Source of the DNA: an uncultured Prevotellaceae bacterium
GTDB taxonomy: Bacteria; Bacteroidota; Bacteroidia; Bacteroidales; Bacteroidaceae
DNA: 44,959 nt
Assembly (NCBI GenBank): GCA_946407895.1
Contig: CAMJQA010000020.1
Coordinates: forward strand, 1 to 44,959
Reading direction: 5' to 3'
Below are positions 17,715 to 27,163 of this stretch, piece after piece. The notes under the pieces are model-generated. The model saw only the letters and a program-made list of their open reading frames with translations, made no database searches and was not told the DNA's origin. Numbering within the stretch: the stretch's first letter is position 1; each line of letters opens with the position of its first letter. Made by a program: the position numbers and the translations under genes.

Positions 17715-19961
17715 ATGTACACGAAGAAACTATTATTCATCCTGAGCGGATTTATGCTGTTTATGCTATCTGCCTGCACGGGTAATGACCTTTTCCAAAA
17801 TGGAAAGTCGGAATATTCAATTGTCGTTTCGGACGAAGCATCAGAAACAGAACGCTATGCGGCCCAGGAATTGCAGCACTGGATTGCAGAGGTAAGCGGG
17901 GTGGAGCTCCCCATTACCGGCCTGGATGGGGGCAAAGAAGGAAAACGCCTCATCGTGGGCTTTAACCCGCTGGTAGAGAAACTGATGCCCGAAAAAGGAA
18001 AACCGGGCGACCGCGATGATGCCTTCACGTGGTGCAACAAGGGCGGAGACCTGCTCTTTTGGGGCGGCAGCAAGCGCGGCACGCTCTATAGCGTATATTC
18101 CTTCCTGGAGGAGGAACTGGGATGCCGATGGTATTCATCACAGGCGAGTGTGGCTCCCAAGCGTGACAGTTACCACTTCAGTAAGCTATATCGGCATGAG
18201 GAACCGGGCATCATCATTCGAGATAACTGCTATCTCGATGTTCGGGAGAATGCCGCCTTCTCGGCACGGATGAGGAACAACTTCATCCGGGTGCCCCGTC
18301 CCGACGGAGCAGAAGGATTGGTGGCCGGAAGTGCCGAGGGCTACTGGGGCGTGCATGCAATGGGCTATTTCATATCCCCTAACGAATACTACAAGGAACA
18401 TCCCGAGTATTTCAGCCTTATCGACGGCAAGCGTGCCAGCGAATACGCCCAGCTGTGCTTGTCGAACCCCGAGGTACTGGCCATCTGCATACAGAAGGTG
18501 AAGGATGTAATGCGGCGCGAACCCGACTACCTCATCTACTCGATGGAACAGAATGATAACATGAAGCCCTGTCAATGCGATGCCTGTCAGGCACTGGTGA
18601 AGAAATACGGCGGAGAGTCGGGCATTATGGTATGGTTCGTGAATCAGGTGGCCGATGCTGTGAAAGACGAGTTCCCCGATAAATTCATCGGCACCTTCGC
18701 CTATCAATACACACGGCATGCACCCAAGGATATCAAACCCCGCGAGAACGTTGTAATCCGCCTATGCAGCATCGAATGCTGCATGCTGCACCCCTATGAC
18801 GAGTGCGAGCAGAATCTCTCGTTCCAGAAAGACCTGGAGGACTGGGGCGCCCTGGCTCCACATCTGTACATATGGGACTACACCACCGACTTCCTGCTCT
18901 ACTGCACCCCCACTCCCAATTGGTGGGCTTTGCAGAGCCATATCCAGTCCTATCGCGATAATCATGCCATCGGACTGATGGAGGAAGGCGACTATCAGAC
19001 CATCACCTGCGAGCTGCGTGAGCTCCATGCCTGGCTGCTCTCTAAGCTGCTATGGAATCCCGATGCCGATGTGGAGGCTCTTATCCTCGACTTTACCGAT
19101 GGCTTCTACGGCGCAGCAGGGCCCTATATCCGTCAATATCTGGATCTGGAGAAACGCATCCTCCTGCGCGAGGGTATGCACACAGGCTGCTACGCCTCAC
19201 TTTGGCATGATATGTTTACCCCCGAATTCATCACGGAGGGACGCCGCCTGCTGACCGAGGCCAAGGCTGCGGTAAGCGGTAACGAGGAACTGGTTGCCCG
19301 GGTGGAGAAGGAGGAGCTGGCCCTCTGCCTGCTGCAGATGGAGCACTTGCCACTGGATGGTCTTAAGAGCGGTGCCGACGAACTCTTTGCCCAGCTGGTG
19401 AAGAAATTTGGGGTGAAGAAGATGACCGAATTCCAGCCACAGTACGACGTAGATTATTGGCTCGAGAAGTTCTCCAAGTTGCGCCGCACGGCGGATGAGA
19501 CTCCCTTATTGCCTGCCCAAGATCTGAAAACTGGAGAAAAGGGCGTGAAATGGACTCGCTACGAGGGTAAATTCAAATCGACGGTCGAAATGCTATCGAA
19601 TGGCAAAGTGACGGCACAGGGCACCAGACCTGCTATAGGCATTGACGAAACCGATGAGGCAGATCACTTCGGTTATGTATTTGAGACCATTGCCAAGGTG
19701 GAGACCGAGGGTCTCTACGAGCTACGCGTGAAGAGCGACGATGGTTGCGTGGTACTCGTGGATGGACAGAATGTGCTGGACAATGACGGCTCACACAGTG
19801 TGGTTGGGCGTACGGAGTTCATTCGCCTTGCAAAGGGCCTTCACCGTGTAGAAATCCGATACTTCGATGATCATGAAGGGCAGACGCTGGAACTGCAAAT
19901 CAGCACGCCCGAGGGTTATCAGGGTACGCTTCCCGAGGCCAACCTGTACCTTCCTGAATAA
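17715..19961 (+). CDS. DUF4838 protein with C-terminal PA14-like domain, lipoprotein
   Basis: A 748-residue exported lipoprotein (MLSAC, Cys21). Residues about 35-140 form an alpha-glucuronidase/GH20-type N-terminal domain (SETERYAAQELQHWIAEVSG, GTLYSVYSFLEEELGCRWY). A DUF4838 barrel follows (IIIRDNCYLDVRENAAFSARMR, YSMEQNDNMKPCQCDACQAL, LRELHAWLLSKLLWNPDAD). Residues about 609-748 look like a PA14/GLEYA-type domain (GYVFETIAKVETEGLYELRV, SDDGCVVLVDGQNVLDNDGSH), which usually binds carbohydrate. DUF4838 proteins sit in many polysaccharide-utilisation loci and are thought to be glycosidases, but I know of no settled substrate. Candidate acids are in QNDN, ECEQN and EEGDYQ. 65 nt after the GH20-like gene. 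Confidence 0.8.
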   Translation: MYTKKLLFILSGFMLFMLSACTGNDLFQNGKSEYSIVVSDEASETERYAAQELQHWIAEVSGVELPITGLDGGKEGKRLIVGFNPLVEKLMPEKGKPGDRDDAFTWCNKGGDLLFWGGSKRGTLYSVYSFLEEELGCRWYSSQASVAPKRDSYHFSKLYRHEEPGIIIRDNCYLDVRENAAFSARMRNNFIRVPRPDGAEGLVAGSAEGYWGVHAMGYFISPNEYYKEHPEYFSLIDGKRASEYAQLCLSNPEVLAICIQKVKDVMRREPDYLIYSMEQNDNMKPCQCDACQALVKKYGGESGIMVWFVNQVADAVKDEFPDKFIGTFAYQYTRHAPKDIKPRENVVIRLCSIECCMLHPYDECEQNLSFQKDLEDWGALAPHLYIWDYTTDFLLYCTPTPNWWALQSHIQSYRDNHAIGLMEEGDYQTITCELRELHAWLLSKLLWNPDADVEALILDFTDGFYGAAGPYIRQYLDLEKRILLREGMHTGCYASLWHDMFTPEFITEGRRLLTEAKAAVSGNEELVARVEKEELALCLLQMEHLPLDGLKSGADELFAQLVKKFGVKKMTEFQPQYDVDYWLEKFSKLRRTADETPLLPAQDLKTGEKGVKWTRYEGKFKSTVEMLSNGKVTAQGTRPAIGIDETDEADHFGYVFETIAKVETEGLYELRVKSDDGCVVLVDGQNVLDNDGSHSVVGRTEFIRLAKGLHRVEIRYFDDHEGQTLELQISTPEGYQGTLPEANLYLPE

Positions 19962-20030
19962 GTGAGTTCCTTCTGCCTTGTGAAGTTCTAACACTTCTAA
20001 TATACGAACACTTCAATTAATATATATAAA

Positions 20031-22412
20031 ATGAGAAAAGAAACAAGGAAAAAATGGGGTGCAGCCTTATCAATAGCTGCTCTGCTGATGGCTGGTTGTG
20101 GCTCGGGAGAAACCGACTCACAGGCCACAAGTCTTTGGTATCGCCAACCGGCAGCCAACTGGAACGAGGCCTTGCCCGTAGGCAATGGACGCCTTGGAGC
20201 CATGATTTTCGGCAATCCCTGGGCTGAAACTCTGCAAGTGAACGAGGAAAGTCTTTGGGCTGGCAGTCCGCACGATGCTAATGCCGATGCTGCTGAAATA
20301 ATGCCCGAACTGCAGCGTCTGCTGCTGGAGGGCAAGATTGCCGAGGCATCGGCTCTGGCCGAGGCGAAGTTGGCTGGCAATCCGCTGTGTATTCGCAGCT
20401 ACGAGCCCTTCGGCAATGTCCTGATTACAATGGCTGAGCCAGAAGGCGGTGCCGACAGCACCTACAAGCGCAGCCTCGACCTGCTGACGGGTATCAATCG
20501 CACTCATTTCTGTGGTAGCGGGGTTACCTATGAACGTGAAGTCTTCGCCTCGGCTCCAGACAACTTGCTGGTCATTCACCTGAAGGGAGATCACAAGGGG
20601 ATGGTGAACTGCGAAGTTTCCTATACCCGGGAAAAAGACGTGAATATATCAGCTCCTCAGGATGATATGCTGGCTATTGATGGGCAGATTGTCGATCAGG
20701 ATGACCCAGTGGCTGGTGCTGGCGGAGCCCACATGCGCTTTGCCGGACGTATAAAGGCCATACCCAGTGGAGGTAGTGTGACTTCCTCGCCCCAGGGACT
20801 GACCGTGCGTGGAGCCGACGAGTTGACGGTTCTCGTAGCAGTCAATACCGATTATGACGCTGAAGCACTGGACTTTGATCGGTCCATCGAACCTGGGCGT
20901 GACTGCGAGGCTCAGCTGGAAGCAGTAAAAGGACAGACCTACAAGGCATTGCGGAGCCGTCACATAGCAGACCACCGTGCTATGATGGAGAGAGTTAGCC
21001 TGCGGCTGGGCGACCCGGCCCTGGCGGCCATTCCCACCGATGTACGTCTAGACTCCGTTCGGGCCGGACATGAGGATCCCGCCTTGGCCGCCCTCTATTT
21101 CCAGCTGGGACGCTATCTTCTCATGGGATCCTCCCGTGCTCCTGGCCGTCTGCCAGCCAATTTACAGGGTATATGGTGCAAGGACATGAATGCGGCGTGG
21201 AACTCTGATTATCACACAAATATCAACATTCAGATGAACTACTGGCCAGCAGAGGTGACCGCCCTCTCCGAGTGTGTGCTGCCCTTCAGCCATTGGATTA
21301 ACGCTATCCGCAAACCTGGAAGGGTGACAGCCAGCAAGACTTTCGGTGCCCGGGGATGGACAGTGAATCACCTGTCGGACCCCTTCGGTCACACGAGCAT
21401 TAGCGATGGTGTGGGATGGGGTACATTTCCTATAGCCGGACCTTGGTTGGCCTTGCATCTTTGGGAACACTATCGCTTCACACAGGATGTGGACTATTTG
21501 CGCCAAGAGGCATATCCCTGCATGATGGAGGCAGCCGAGTTCCTGTTGACGTTTATGATACCCGATAAAGAGGGACATCTGGTCACAGCTCCTTCCAACT
21601 CGCCCGAGAATGCTTTCCGAATGCCAGATGGTGGCGTGTTCCGCCTCACTTATGGTGCTACAATGGACATTGAGATTGCTCAGGAATTATTCCAGGCCTG
21701 TCTGAAAGCCAGCGAAGTCCTGGAAGACACTGAACAGCGAGTGGACGATGTTCGGACCGCCTTGTCAAAGCTGCCTCCAGTGCGCATTAGCAAACGATAC
21801 GGAGGCGTTCAGGAATGGATCGAGGACTACGAGGAGGTGGAGCCTGGTCATCGCCATGTCTCACATCTCTTTGCCCTCTATCCTGGCACCACCATTACAC
21901 CGCATACGCCCGAACTCTTCGATGCAGCTCGAAAGACGATTGAGCGTCGCCGCAAGTATAACGAGGATCCGGTGACTCGCCAAGGCTCTTACACAGGATG
22001 GAGCCGGGCTTGGATGATAAACTTCTATGCTCGTCTGCTCGACGGCAAGGAGGCAGGCGCCAATGTGCAGGCTTTGCTGGCCAAATCCACGCTGAATAAC
22101 CTCTTCGACACACATCCACCTTTCCAGATCGACGGCAACTTCGGAGGCTGTGCCGGCATAGCAGAGATGTTGTTGCAGAGTCATGCTGGCGAGCTTCATC
22201 TGCTGCCCGCATTGCCCCCCAGTTGGGCTGACGGCGAGGTGTCAGGGCTTCGCGGTCGTGGTGGATATACCGTTAGTATGAAATGGTCTGCAGGCAAGTT
22301 GCAAAAAGCCGAGATCCGCGCCGACAAGTCCGGTACCATCCCTGTGAGATATGGGAGTGACGTGCAGGAGCAGACTATCCAAGCTGGGCAGAAAGTCACA
22401 CTGTCGTTCTGA
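20031..22412 (+). CDS. GH95 alpha-L-fucosidase (or alpha-L-galactosidase), lipoprotein
   Basis: A 793-residue exported inverting enzyme. Lipobox LLMAGC, lipid on Cys23. The N-terminal domain has the family start WYRQPAANWNEALPVGNGRLGAM (split in the usual GH95 beta-domain). In the (alpha/alpha)6 barrel are HTNINIQMNYWPAE, with Asn397 and Asn399 matching the activating asparagines of GH95, PSNSPENAF with Glu526 as the general acid, and QIDGNFGG with Asp701. All expected residues are present. The family typically removes terminal alpha-1,2-fucose from milk, mucin or xyloglucan side chains, or L-galactose. 69 nt after DUF4838; the gap holds a short imperfect inverted repeat. Confidence 0.93.
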   Translation: MRKETRKKWGAALSIAALLMAGCGSGETDSQATSLWYRQPAANWNEALPVGNGRLGAMIFGNPWAETLQVNEESLWAGSPHDANADAAEIMPELQRLLLEGKIAEASALAEAKLAGNPLCIRSYEPFGNVLITMAEPEGGADSTYKRSLDLLTGINRTHFCGSGVTYEREVFASAPDNLLVIHLKGDHKGMVNCEVSYTREKDVNISAPQDDMLAIDGQIVDQDDPVAGAGGAHMRFAGRIKAIPSGGSVTSSPQGLTVRGADELTVLVAVNTDYDAEALDFDRSIEPGRDCEAQLEAVKGQTYKALRSRHIADHRAMMERVSLRLGDPALAAIPTDVRLDSVRAGHEDPALAALYFQLGRYLLMGSSRAPGRLPANLQGIWCKDMNAAWNSDYHTNINIQMNYWPAEVTALSECVLPFSHWINAIRKPGRVTASKTFGARGWTVNHLSDPFGHTSISDGVGWGTFPIAGPWLALHLWEHYRFTQDVDYLRQEAYPCMMEAAEFLLTFMIPDKEGHLVTAPSNSPENAFRMPDGGVFRLTYGATMDIEIAQELFQACLKASEVLEDTEQRVDDVRTALSKLPPVRISKRYGGVQEWIEDYEEVEPGHRHVSHLFALYPGTTITPHTPELFDAARKTIERRRKYNEDPVTRQGSYTGWSRAWMINFYARLLDGKEAGANVQALLAKSTLNNLFDTHPPFQIDGNFGGCAGIAEMLLQSHAGELHLLPALPPSWADGEVSGLRGRGGYTVSMKWSAGKLQKAEIRADKSGTIPVRYGSDVQEQTIQAGQKVTLSF

Positions 22413-22420
22413 GTATGATG

Positions 22421-22453
22421 AGGTATGTTCCTGGAGTGGCCAGGAACATACCT
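22421..22453. other. Perfect 14-bp intergenic hairpin (GH95/GH2 gap)
   Basis: AGGTATGTTCCTGG (22421-22434), a 5-nt loop AGTGG, and the exact complement at 22440-22453. It starts 9 nt after the GH95 stop codon. There is no T run after it, so it is not a classical terminator; it may be an RNA-stability or attenuation element inside the operon. Confidence 0.75.
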
Positions 22454-22495
22454 TAATCTGGAACTAACATAAATATTTTCATCAAAGCGATAATC

Positions 22496-25318
22496 ATGAA
22501 AAAGTTAAGCTGTATCCTTGGAGTCGCAGTCGTCCTGCTCCTGGGTGCTTGCACCAGGACGGCCAATAATATACCTCTGCCCGAGCATCCGCGCCCCGAC
22601 TTTGAGCGTCCCCAATGGCATAACCTCAATGGAGCCTGGCACTTCACCTTCAGCGAATCCCTGGCTCGCAAAGCTATGCAGGAGGGAGCCGACCTCGCCC
22701 TAATGGGCCACCAAATCATGGTACCCTTTCCATGGGGCACCAAAATGTCGGGTATAGAGGACGAGAAAGCAGACTTCCACCATTCCTTCTATCCCCGTCA
22801 CGAGGAGTATGCCGACGGACATATAGACTCCACCGACATCGGATGGTATGCCCGAGAGATTCAAATACCGAAGAGCTGGCAGGGCAAACGTGTATTCCTG
22901 GTGGTAGGAGCTGCCGACTGGGCTACAACGGTTTGGCTCGATGGCAAGGAACTGGGCCAGCATCAGGGTGGTTACACGCCCTTTGAATTTGAACTGGGGA
23001 ACATTACGCCTGGTGAGACTCATCGCCTCTTCATTCGTGTGGATGACACATGGAGCCTGGAACGTCTTTATGGTAAGCAGGAGTACGGAGACGTTCGCGG
23101 TATCTGGCAGACTGTCTATCTCGAAGCTCGTAGCCAGAATTTTATCCGCAGCCTTCATTTCACCCCTGATGTTGACAGCTCGCAGGTGAAAGTGACGGTG
23201 GTTCTGGATCAGCCTGCCCAGCCAGGCGAATCCTTCCGCCTTTGCTTCAGAACCGGTGGTCAGAAAGACTTCGTCGGGCAGTTCAACGGCCTGCCCCGAG
23301 CTACCTTTACCGTGCCGCTGAAGGATCAGCATCTTTGGGATCTCGATGATCCGTTCCTCTACGAGGTGACTGCCATGCTCAGCACCGGCGACGAAGTGAG
23401 GAGTTATTTCGGACAGAGAAAAATCGGCACCACCACCTTGCCTGGTACGGACTACTCTTATGTGGCTCTGAATAACAAGCCCGTCTATCTCCAGTTCTGT
23501 CTGGACCAAAGCTATTATCCCGGCAGCCACTATACGTTCCCTTCCGATGAAGTGATGAAGAACGAAATACTCCAGTCCAAGAAGTTGGGCCTTAATGGTA
23601 ACCGCATCCACATCAAGGTCGAGGTGCCACGAAAACTCTATTGGGCTGACCGCCTCGGACTGCTCATTATGGCCGATACGCCTCATTTCTGGGGCCAGGC
23701 CACGCAGAAAGCACGCCGCGATTGGGAGCATTGCCTCAGGGCTCAGGTGGAGCGCGACTATAATCATCCAAGCATCTTCTCATGGATTAACTTCAATGAA
23801 ACCTGGGGCCTTTTCGATTCCACTCGCGTCTATACACCCGAAAATCAAGAGTGGGTTCGTCGCATGTATCGTCTGACCAAAGCCCTGGACCACTCGCGAC
23901 TCGTCGAGGACCAGTCGGCTTGCAACAACGACCATGTGGAGACCGATTTGAACTCATGGCACGTTTACCGTCCAGGATACGATTGGGAGCACTCGATAAA
24001 GCTCTATTGCGACAGCACTTACGAGGGCAGTACCTACAATTTCATAGGTGGTCGCCGCCAGGGCCGTCAGCCCATGTTCAATAGTGAATGTGGCAACGTA
24101 TGGGGCTATGGCGGTAGTGCCGGTGATTGCGATTTCTCCTGGGACTATCATATCATGACGGATGTTTTCCGTCGCTACCCCGAATGCTCCGGATGGCTCT
24201 ATACCGAGCATCATGATGTCGTTAAGGAATGGAATGGCTATGTCCGTTTCGACCGCTCGCAGAAGTTCGACGGGCTTAGTGAACTTGTACCCGGAATGTC
24301 ACTGGCCGACCTGCACAGTCCTTACTATATCTCCCCACAGCGTTATCTCTACAGCGAACCTCGGGGTGGCGAGCACGTCTGCATACCCCTCTATGCCTCC
24401 TTTATGACCGACCGCAATCCCGGAAATCTCGTGCTTGAGACCGAACTCGTCGGTTGGGACCAGTTGGGGCAAGCCATTCCAGCAACGCAGAAGCAGAGCA
24501 GAACGCTGGTCTTCCAGCCTTGGCTCAATGGGCTGGTAGATAGCCTGCAGGTAGATATTCCAGTCCAAAAAGGCCTCTACTTGCTGCGCATGGTGCTCAA
24601 GGGCGGAGGCAAGATACTCCAGCGCAACTTCACGACCTTCCGAGTTCGTGAGGGGCAGGATTTACAACTTGAGAAGACTCGCCTTGTAACCTTTGCGCCC
24701 AAGAATTTCACAGCACAGGAATGGTCGCTGAAGCACAGTCTCGTATTGGACGGGCTGAAGGTGAACGGTTTTGGCACGGGTTATTTCGAGTACACCGTCC
24801 AATTGCCGCAGGACGTTGATCCCACCCGTATCAAGCAGGCACGCCTTGTATTCGAGGCTTCCTCGCGCGAATATTTTACCCGCGACAAATCCGACCAGCC
24901 ATCCTATGAATACAATCGTCTGAGTTCCGATCCCTGCAGTGGTGGAAACGCCTATTCCATGACCGATGAGCGCCTCTGGCCCTCACAGGTCGAGGTCAGC
25001 ATCAACCAGACCCCTGTCGGTAAGACCGAACTGGAAGACTGTCCTGCCGACCATCGAGGCATACTCTCATGGGGATCTCAACCCCAGGACTGGCATCTTC
25101 ATGAGGCTGGTTCCTACGGTAAACTCATAGATATGATTGTTCCCACCAAACTTCTCCAAGGCGACAGGCAGGTAACCATCCGCTTTACGGTACCTTCTTC
25201 CTTTACCTCCACCCAGGGAGAAGGTGGAAAGGAAAATGTGGGTGGAGGTCTTGCCCTCTATGGTCAGGACTTTGGCCGCTACCCTATGGATCCCACACTT
25301 GTGCTTACCCTCAAGTAA
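22496..25318 (+). CDS. GH2 family glycosidase (beta-galactosidase/glucuronidase-like), lipoprotein
   Basis: A 940-residue exported retaining enzyme. Lipobox LLLGAC, lipid on Cys19. Domain order: sugar-binding jelly roll (about 35-215, GAADWATTVWLDGKELGQHQGG), an Ig-like domain, then a TIM barrel with INFNETWG, acid/base Glu435, and MFNSECGNVWGYG, nucleophile Glu531. The last 300 residues form extra beta-domains. The substrate cannot be read from sequence; GH2 covers beta-galactosidase, beta-mannosidase, beta-glucuronidase and others. Given GH95 and GH110-like neighbours a beta-galactosidase-type role in trimming galactose-containing glycans is plausible. Confidence 0.88.
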   Translation: MKKLSCILGVAVVLLLGACTRTANNIPLPEHPRPDFERPQWHNLNGAWHFTFSESLARKAMQEGADLALMGHQIMVPFPWGTKMSGIEDEKADFHHSFYPRHEEYADGHIDSTDIGWYAREIQIPKSWQGKRVFLVVGAADWATTVWLDGKELGQHQGGYTPFEFELGNITPGETHRLFIRVDDTWSLERLYGKQEYGDVRGIWQTVYLEARSQNFIRSLHFTPDVDSSQVKVTVVLDQPAQPGESFRLCFRTGGQKDFVGQFNGLPRATFTVPLKDQHLWDLDDPFLYEVTAMLSTGDEVRSYFGQRKIGTTTLPGTDYSYVALNNKPVYLQFCLDQSYYPGSHYTFPSDEVMKNEILQSKKLGLNGNRIHIKVEVPRKLYWADRLGLLIMADTPHFWGQATQKARRDWEHCLRAQVERDYNHPSIFSWINFNETWGLFDSTRVYTPENQEWVRRMYRLTKALDHSRLVEDQSACNNDHVETDLNSWHVYRPGYDWEHSIKLYCDSTYEGSTYNFIGGRRQGRQPMFNSECGNVWGYGGSAGDCDFSWDYHIMTDVFRRYPECSGWLYTEHHDVVKEWNGYVRFDRSQKFDGLSELVPGMSLADLHSPYYISPQRYLYSEPRGGEHVCIPLYASFMTDRNPGNLVLETELVGWDQLGQAIPATQKQSRTLVFQPWLNGLVDSLQVDIPVQKGLYLLRMVLKGGGKILQRNFTTFRVREGQDLQLEKTRLVTFAPKNFTAQEWSLKHSLVLDGLKVNGFGTGYFEYTVQLPQDVDPTRIKQARLVFEASSREYFTRDKSDQPSYEYNRLSSDPCSGGNAYSMTDERLWPSQVEVSINQTPVGKTELEDCPADHRGILSWGSQPQDWHLHEAGSYGKLIDMIVPTKLLQGDRQVTIRFTVPSSFTSTQGEGGKENVGGGLALYGQDFGRYPMDPTLVLTLK

Positions 25319-25329
25319 CCTATTGTCAG

Positions 25330-25378
25330 GGACTCATCCCTCGCCGGGGCATTAGCTTCGGGTCTGAGGGATGAGTCC
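25330..25378. other. 13-bp intergenic inverted repeat (GH2/GH110 gap)
   Basis: GGACTCATCCCTC (25330-25342) is exactly complementary to GAGGGATGAGTCC (25366-25378) with a 23-nt loop. It starts 12 nt after the GH2 stop codon, 30 nt before the next ATG, and lacks a T run. Position and size parallel the hairpin at 22421-22453. Confidence 0.7.
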
Positions 25379-25407
25379 ATCGCATGAAGGTAATATTATA
25401 ATTAATA

Positions 25408-27105
25408 ATGTATAGGAACAGAATCTTTTTCCTGCTGCTCGTCTTCGCCCTTATGCCGGCAATCGTATACGCCAGGTCCTCCGCGGCTCGCATTATACAT
25501 GTGCCATCCATTCAGGGCGATGCCACTCCAGTCCTGCAAGCGGCCATTCAGGAGGCTCGGTCGTATCGGGGACGTTCCATTACCATCAAATTAGAGAATG
25601 CTGACTATCATCTCTATCGTACCTCATCCACCCCCTGTCTATATCACGTGTCCAATACTACGTCGGAGCAGGAAAATCCCGATGCCACCAAACATATTGG
25701 ACTCTGGATGAAAGGACTTCGCAACCTTACCATAGATGGTTGCGGTGCTCGACTTGTAACGCATGGCGAGATGACGGCTTTTGTAATGGACAGTTGCAGT
25801 AACATCTGCCTGCGCAACTTCGTACTTGCCTCTGCAGATCCTACCGTGCCCGAGATGACCGTAACCGAGACGGGCGAACATCATATGGTGGCACGCATTC
25901 ATCCCCTCTCACGATATCGCATACAGGATGGAAGGCTTAGCTTTGTGGGTGATAGCTGGGAATGGGGGAGCGGACTAGCTCAGAAGTACGACCCACAGAA
26001 GGATGTCACCTGGCGTAGTTGGATGCCCCTTACTGACGATTGCCGTGCTGAGGAATTGGAGCCAGGACTGGTGCGTTTTACCTACAAAAAGGCTCCAGAT
26101 GCCCAGCCAGGCATAGTATTCCAAATGCGCGACACGTATCGCGACGAAGTATGCGGCCTCATCCAATATAGCCAAGACATCCGTCTGGAGCACCTTCGTA
26201 TTGCCTTTACTGGTAATTTCGGTATTGTTGCCCAGATGTCGGCAAACATTACCTATAGCAATCTGACTTTTGAGCCTGAACCAGGTAGCGGCCGCACATG
26301 CGCCGGCTTTGCAGACTTCCTGCAAATGTCAGGATGTCGAGGACTTATTCTGGTGGAGAATTCCCGATTCGTGGGTGCCCAAGACGATCCTATCAATGTT
26401 CATGGAACGCATCTTCCGGTTCAGGAGTTCCTCTCTCCTACGGAATTGCGCGTGCGCTATTCACACCACCAGACATTCGGTTTTCAGTCTTTCCTACCTG
26501 GCAACGAGGTGGACTTTATTGATGTTCATACACTCCACCCCGTTGGTACATTTCGTGTCAAAGCGGCACGCATGGAGAATCCTCGTGAGATATGGATTAA
26601 GCTTACTAAGCCTGTTCCAGAGGATATTCGTCAAAGGGGGGAATTGGCATTGGAGAATGTTACCTATACACCCCAGGTTATCATTCGCCACAACTTCTTT
26701 TCCCGAGTACCAACGCGCGGCATATTGGTAACAACGCGACGTCCTGTACTCATCGAAGACAACTTCTTCTTCAGGATGCAAAACAGTGGTGTGCTTATCT
26801 CGGACGATGCGCGTAGTTGGTATGAATCGGGAATGGCGCGCGATGTCACCATTCGCCGTAATCACTTCTTCGAATGCGGCAGTCCGGTTATCAATATCGA
26901 TCCGGCCAACGACCGCAATGAAGGGCCGGTGCATAGTAGTATAAGCATACAGGACAACCGCTTTACACTGAAAAATTCGTTGGCCATCCGTGCCAGATCG
27001 GTCGATGGACTGCTCATCCAGGGCAATTCTTTTTATATGTCCGATGGCAGTCCCGCCAACAACCCAGTTGATACAGAAGGTTGCTTCAACGTAAAATATG
27101 AATAA
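25408..27105 (+). CDS. GH110-like exo-alpha-1,3-galactosidase (right-handed beta-helix), secreted
   Basis: A 565-residue exported protein with a signal peptide (FFLLLVFALMPAIVYA). It shows parallel beta-helix repeats (NSRFVG, NNFFSRVPTRGILVTTRRPVLIEDNFFFRMQ, RRNHFFECG, QDNRFTLKN). FVGAQDDPINVHGTHL, with Asp326-Asp327, matches as I recall the active-site strand of GH110 enzymes, which remove alpha-1,3-galactose from blood-group-B-type and linear alpha-Gal structures. The length is normal for the family. Alternatives are other beta-helix enzymes such as GH28 or pectate-lyase-type proteins, but the DDPINVHG block favours GH110. Last gene of the run; converges with the SecB-like gene. Confidence 0.8.
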   Translation: MYRNRIFFLLLVFALMPAIVYARSSAARIIHVPSIQGDATPVLQAAIQEARSYRGRSITIKLENADYHLYRTSSTPCLYHVSNTTSEQENPDATKHIGLWMKGLRNLTIDGCGARLVTHGEMTAFVMDSCSNICLRNFVLASADPTVPEMTVTETGEHHMVARIHPLSRYRIQDGRLSFVGDSWEWGSGLAQKYDPQKDVTWRSWMPLTDDCRAEELEPGLVRFTYKKAPDAQPGIVFQMRDTYRDEVCGLIQYSQDIRLEHLRIAFTGNFGIVAQMSANITYSNLTFEPEPGSGRTCAGFADFLQMSGCRGLILVENSRFVGAQDDPINVHGTHLPVQEFLSPTELRVRYSHHQTFGFQSFLPGNEVDFIDVHTLHPVGTFRVKAARMENPREIWIKLTKPVPEDIRQRGELALENVTYTPQVIIRHNFFSRVPTRGILVTTRRPVLIEDNFFFRMQNSGVLISDDARSWYESGMARDVTIRRNHFFECGSPVINIDPANDRNEGPVHSSISIQDNRFTLKNSLAIRARSVDGLLIQGNSFYMSDGSPANNPVDTEGCFNVKYE

Positions 27106-27163
27106 TATATATTTATGACGAAGCTGAAGTGAATCAGACCGTCCGGCAACCGGGCATCCCGGC

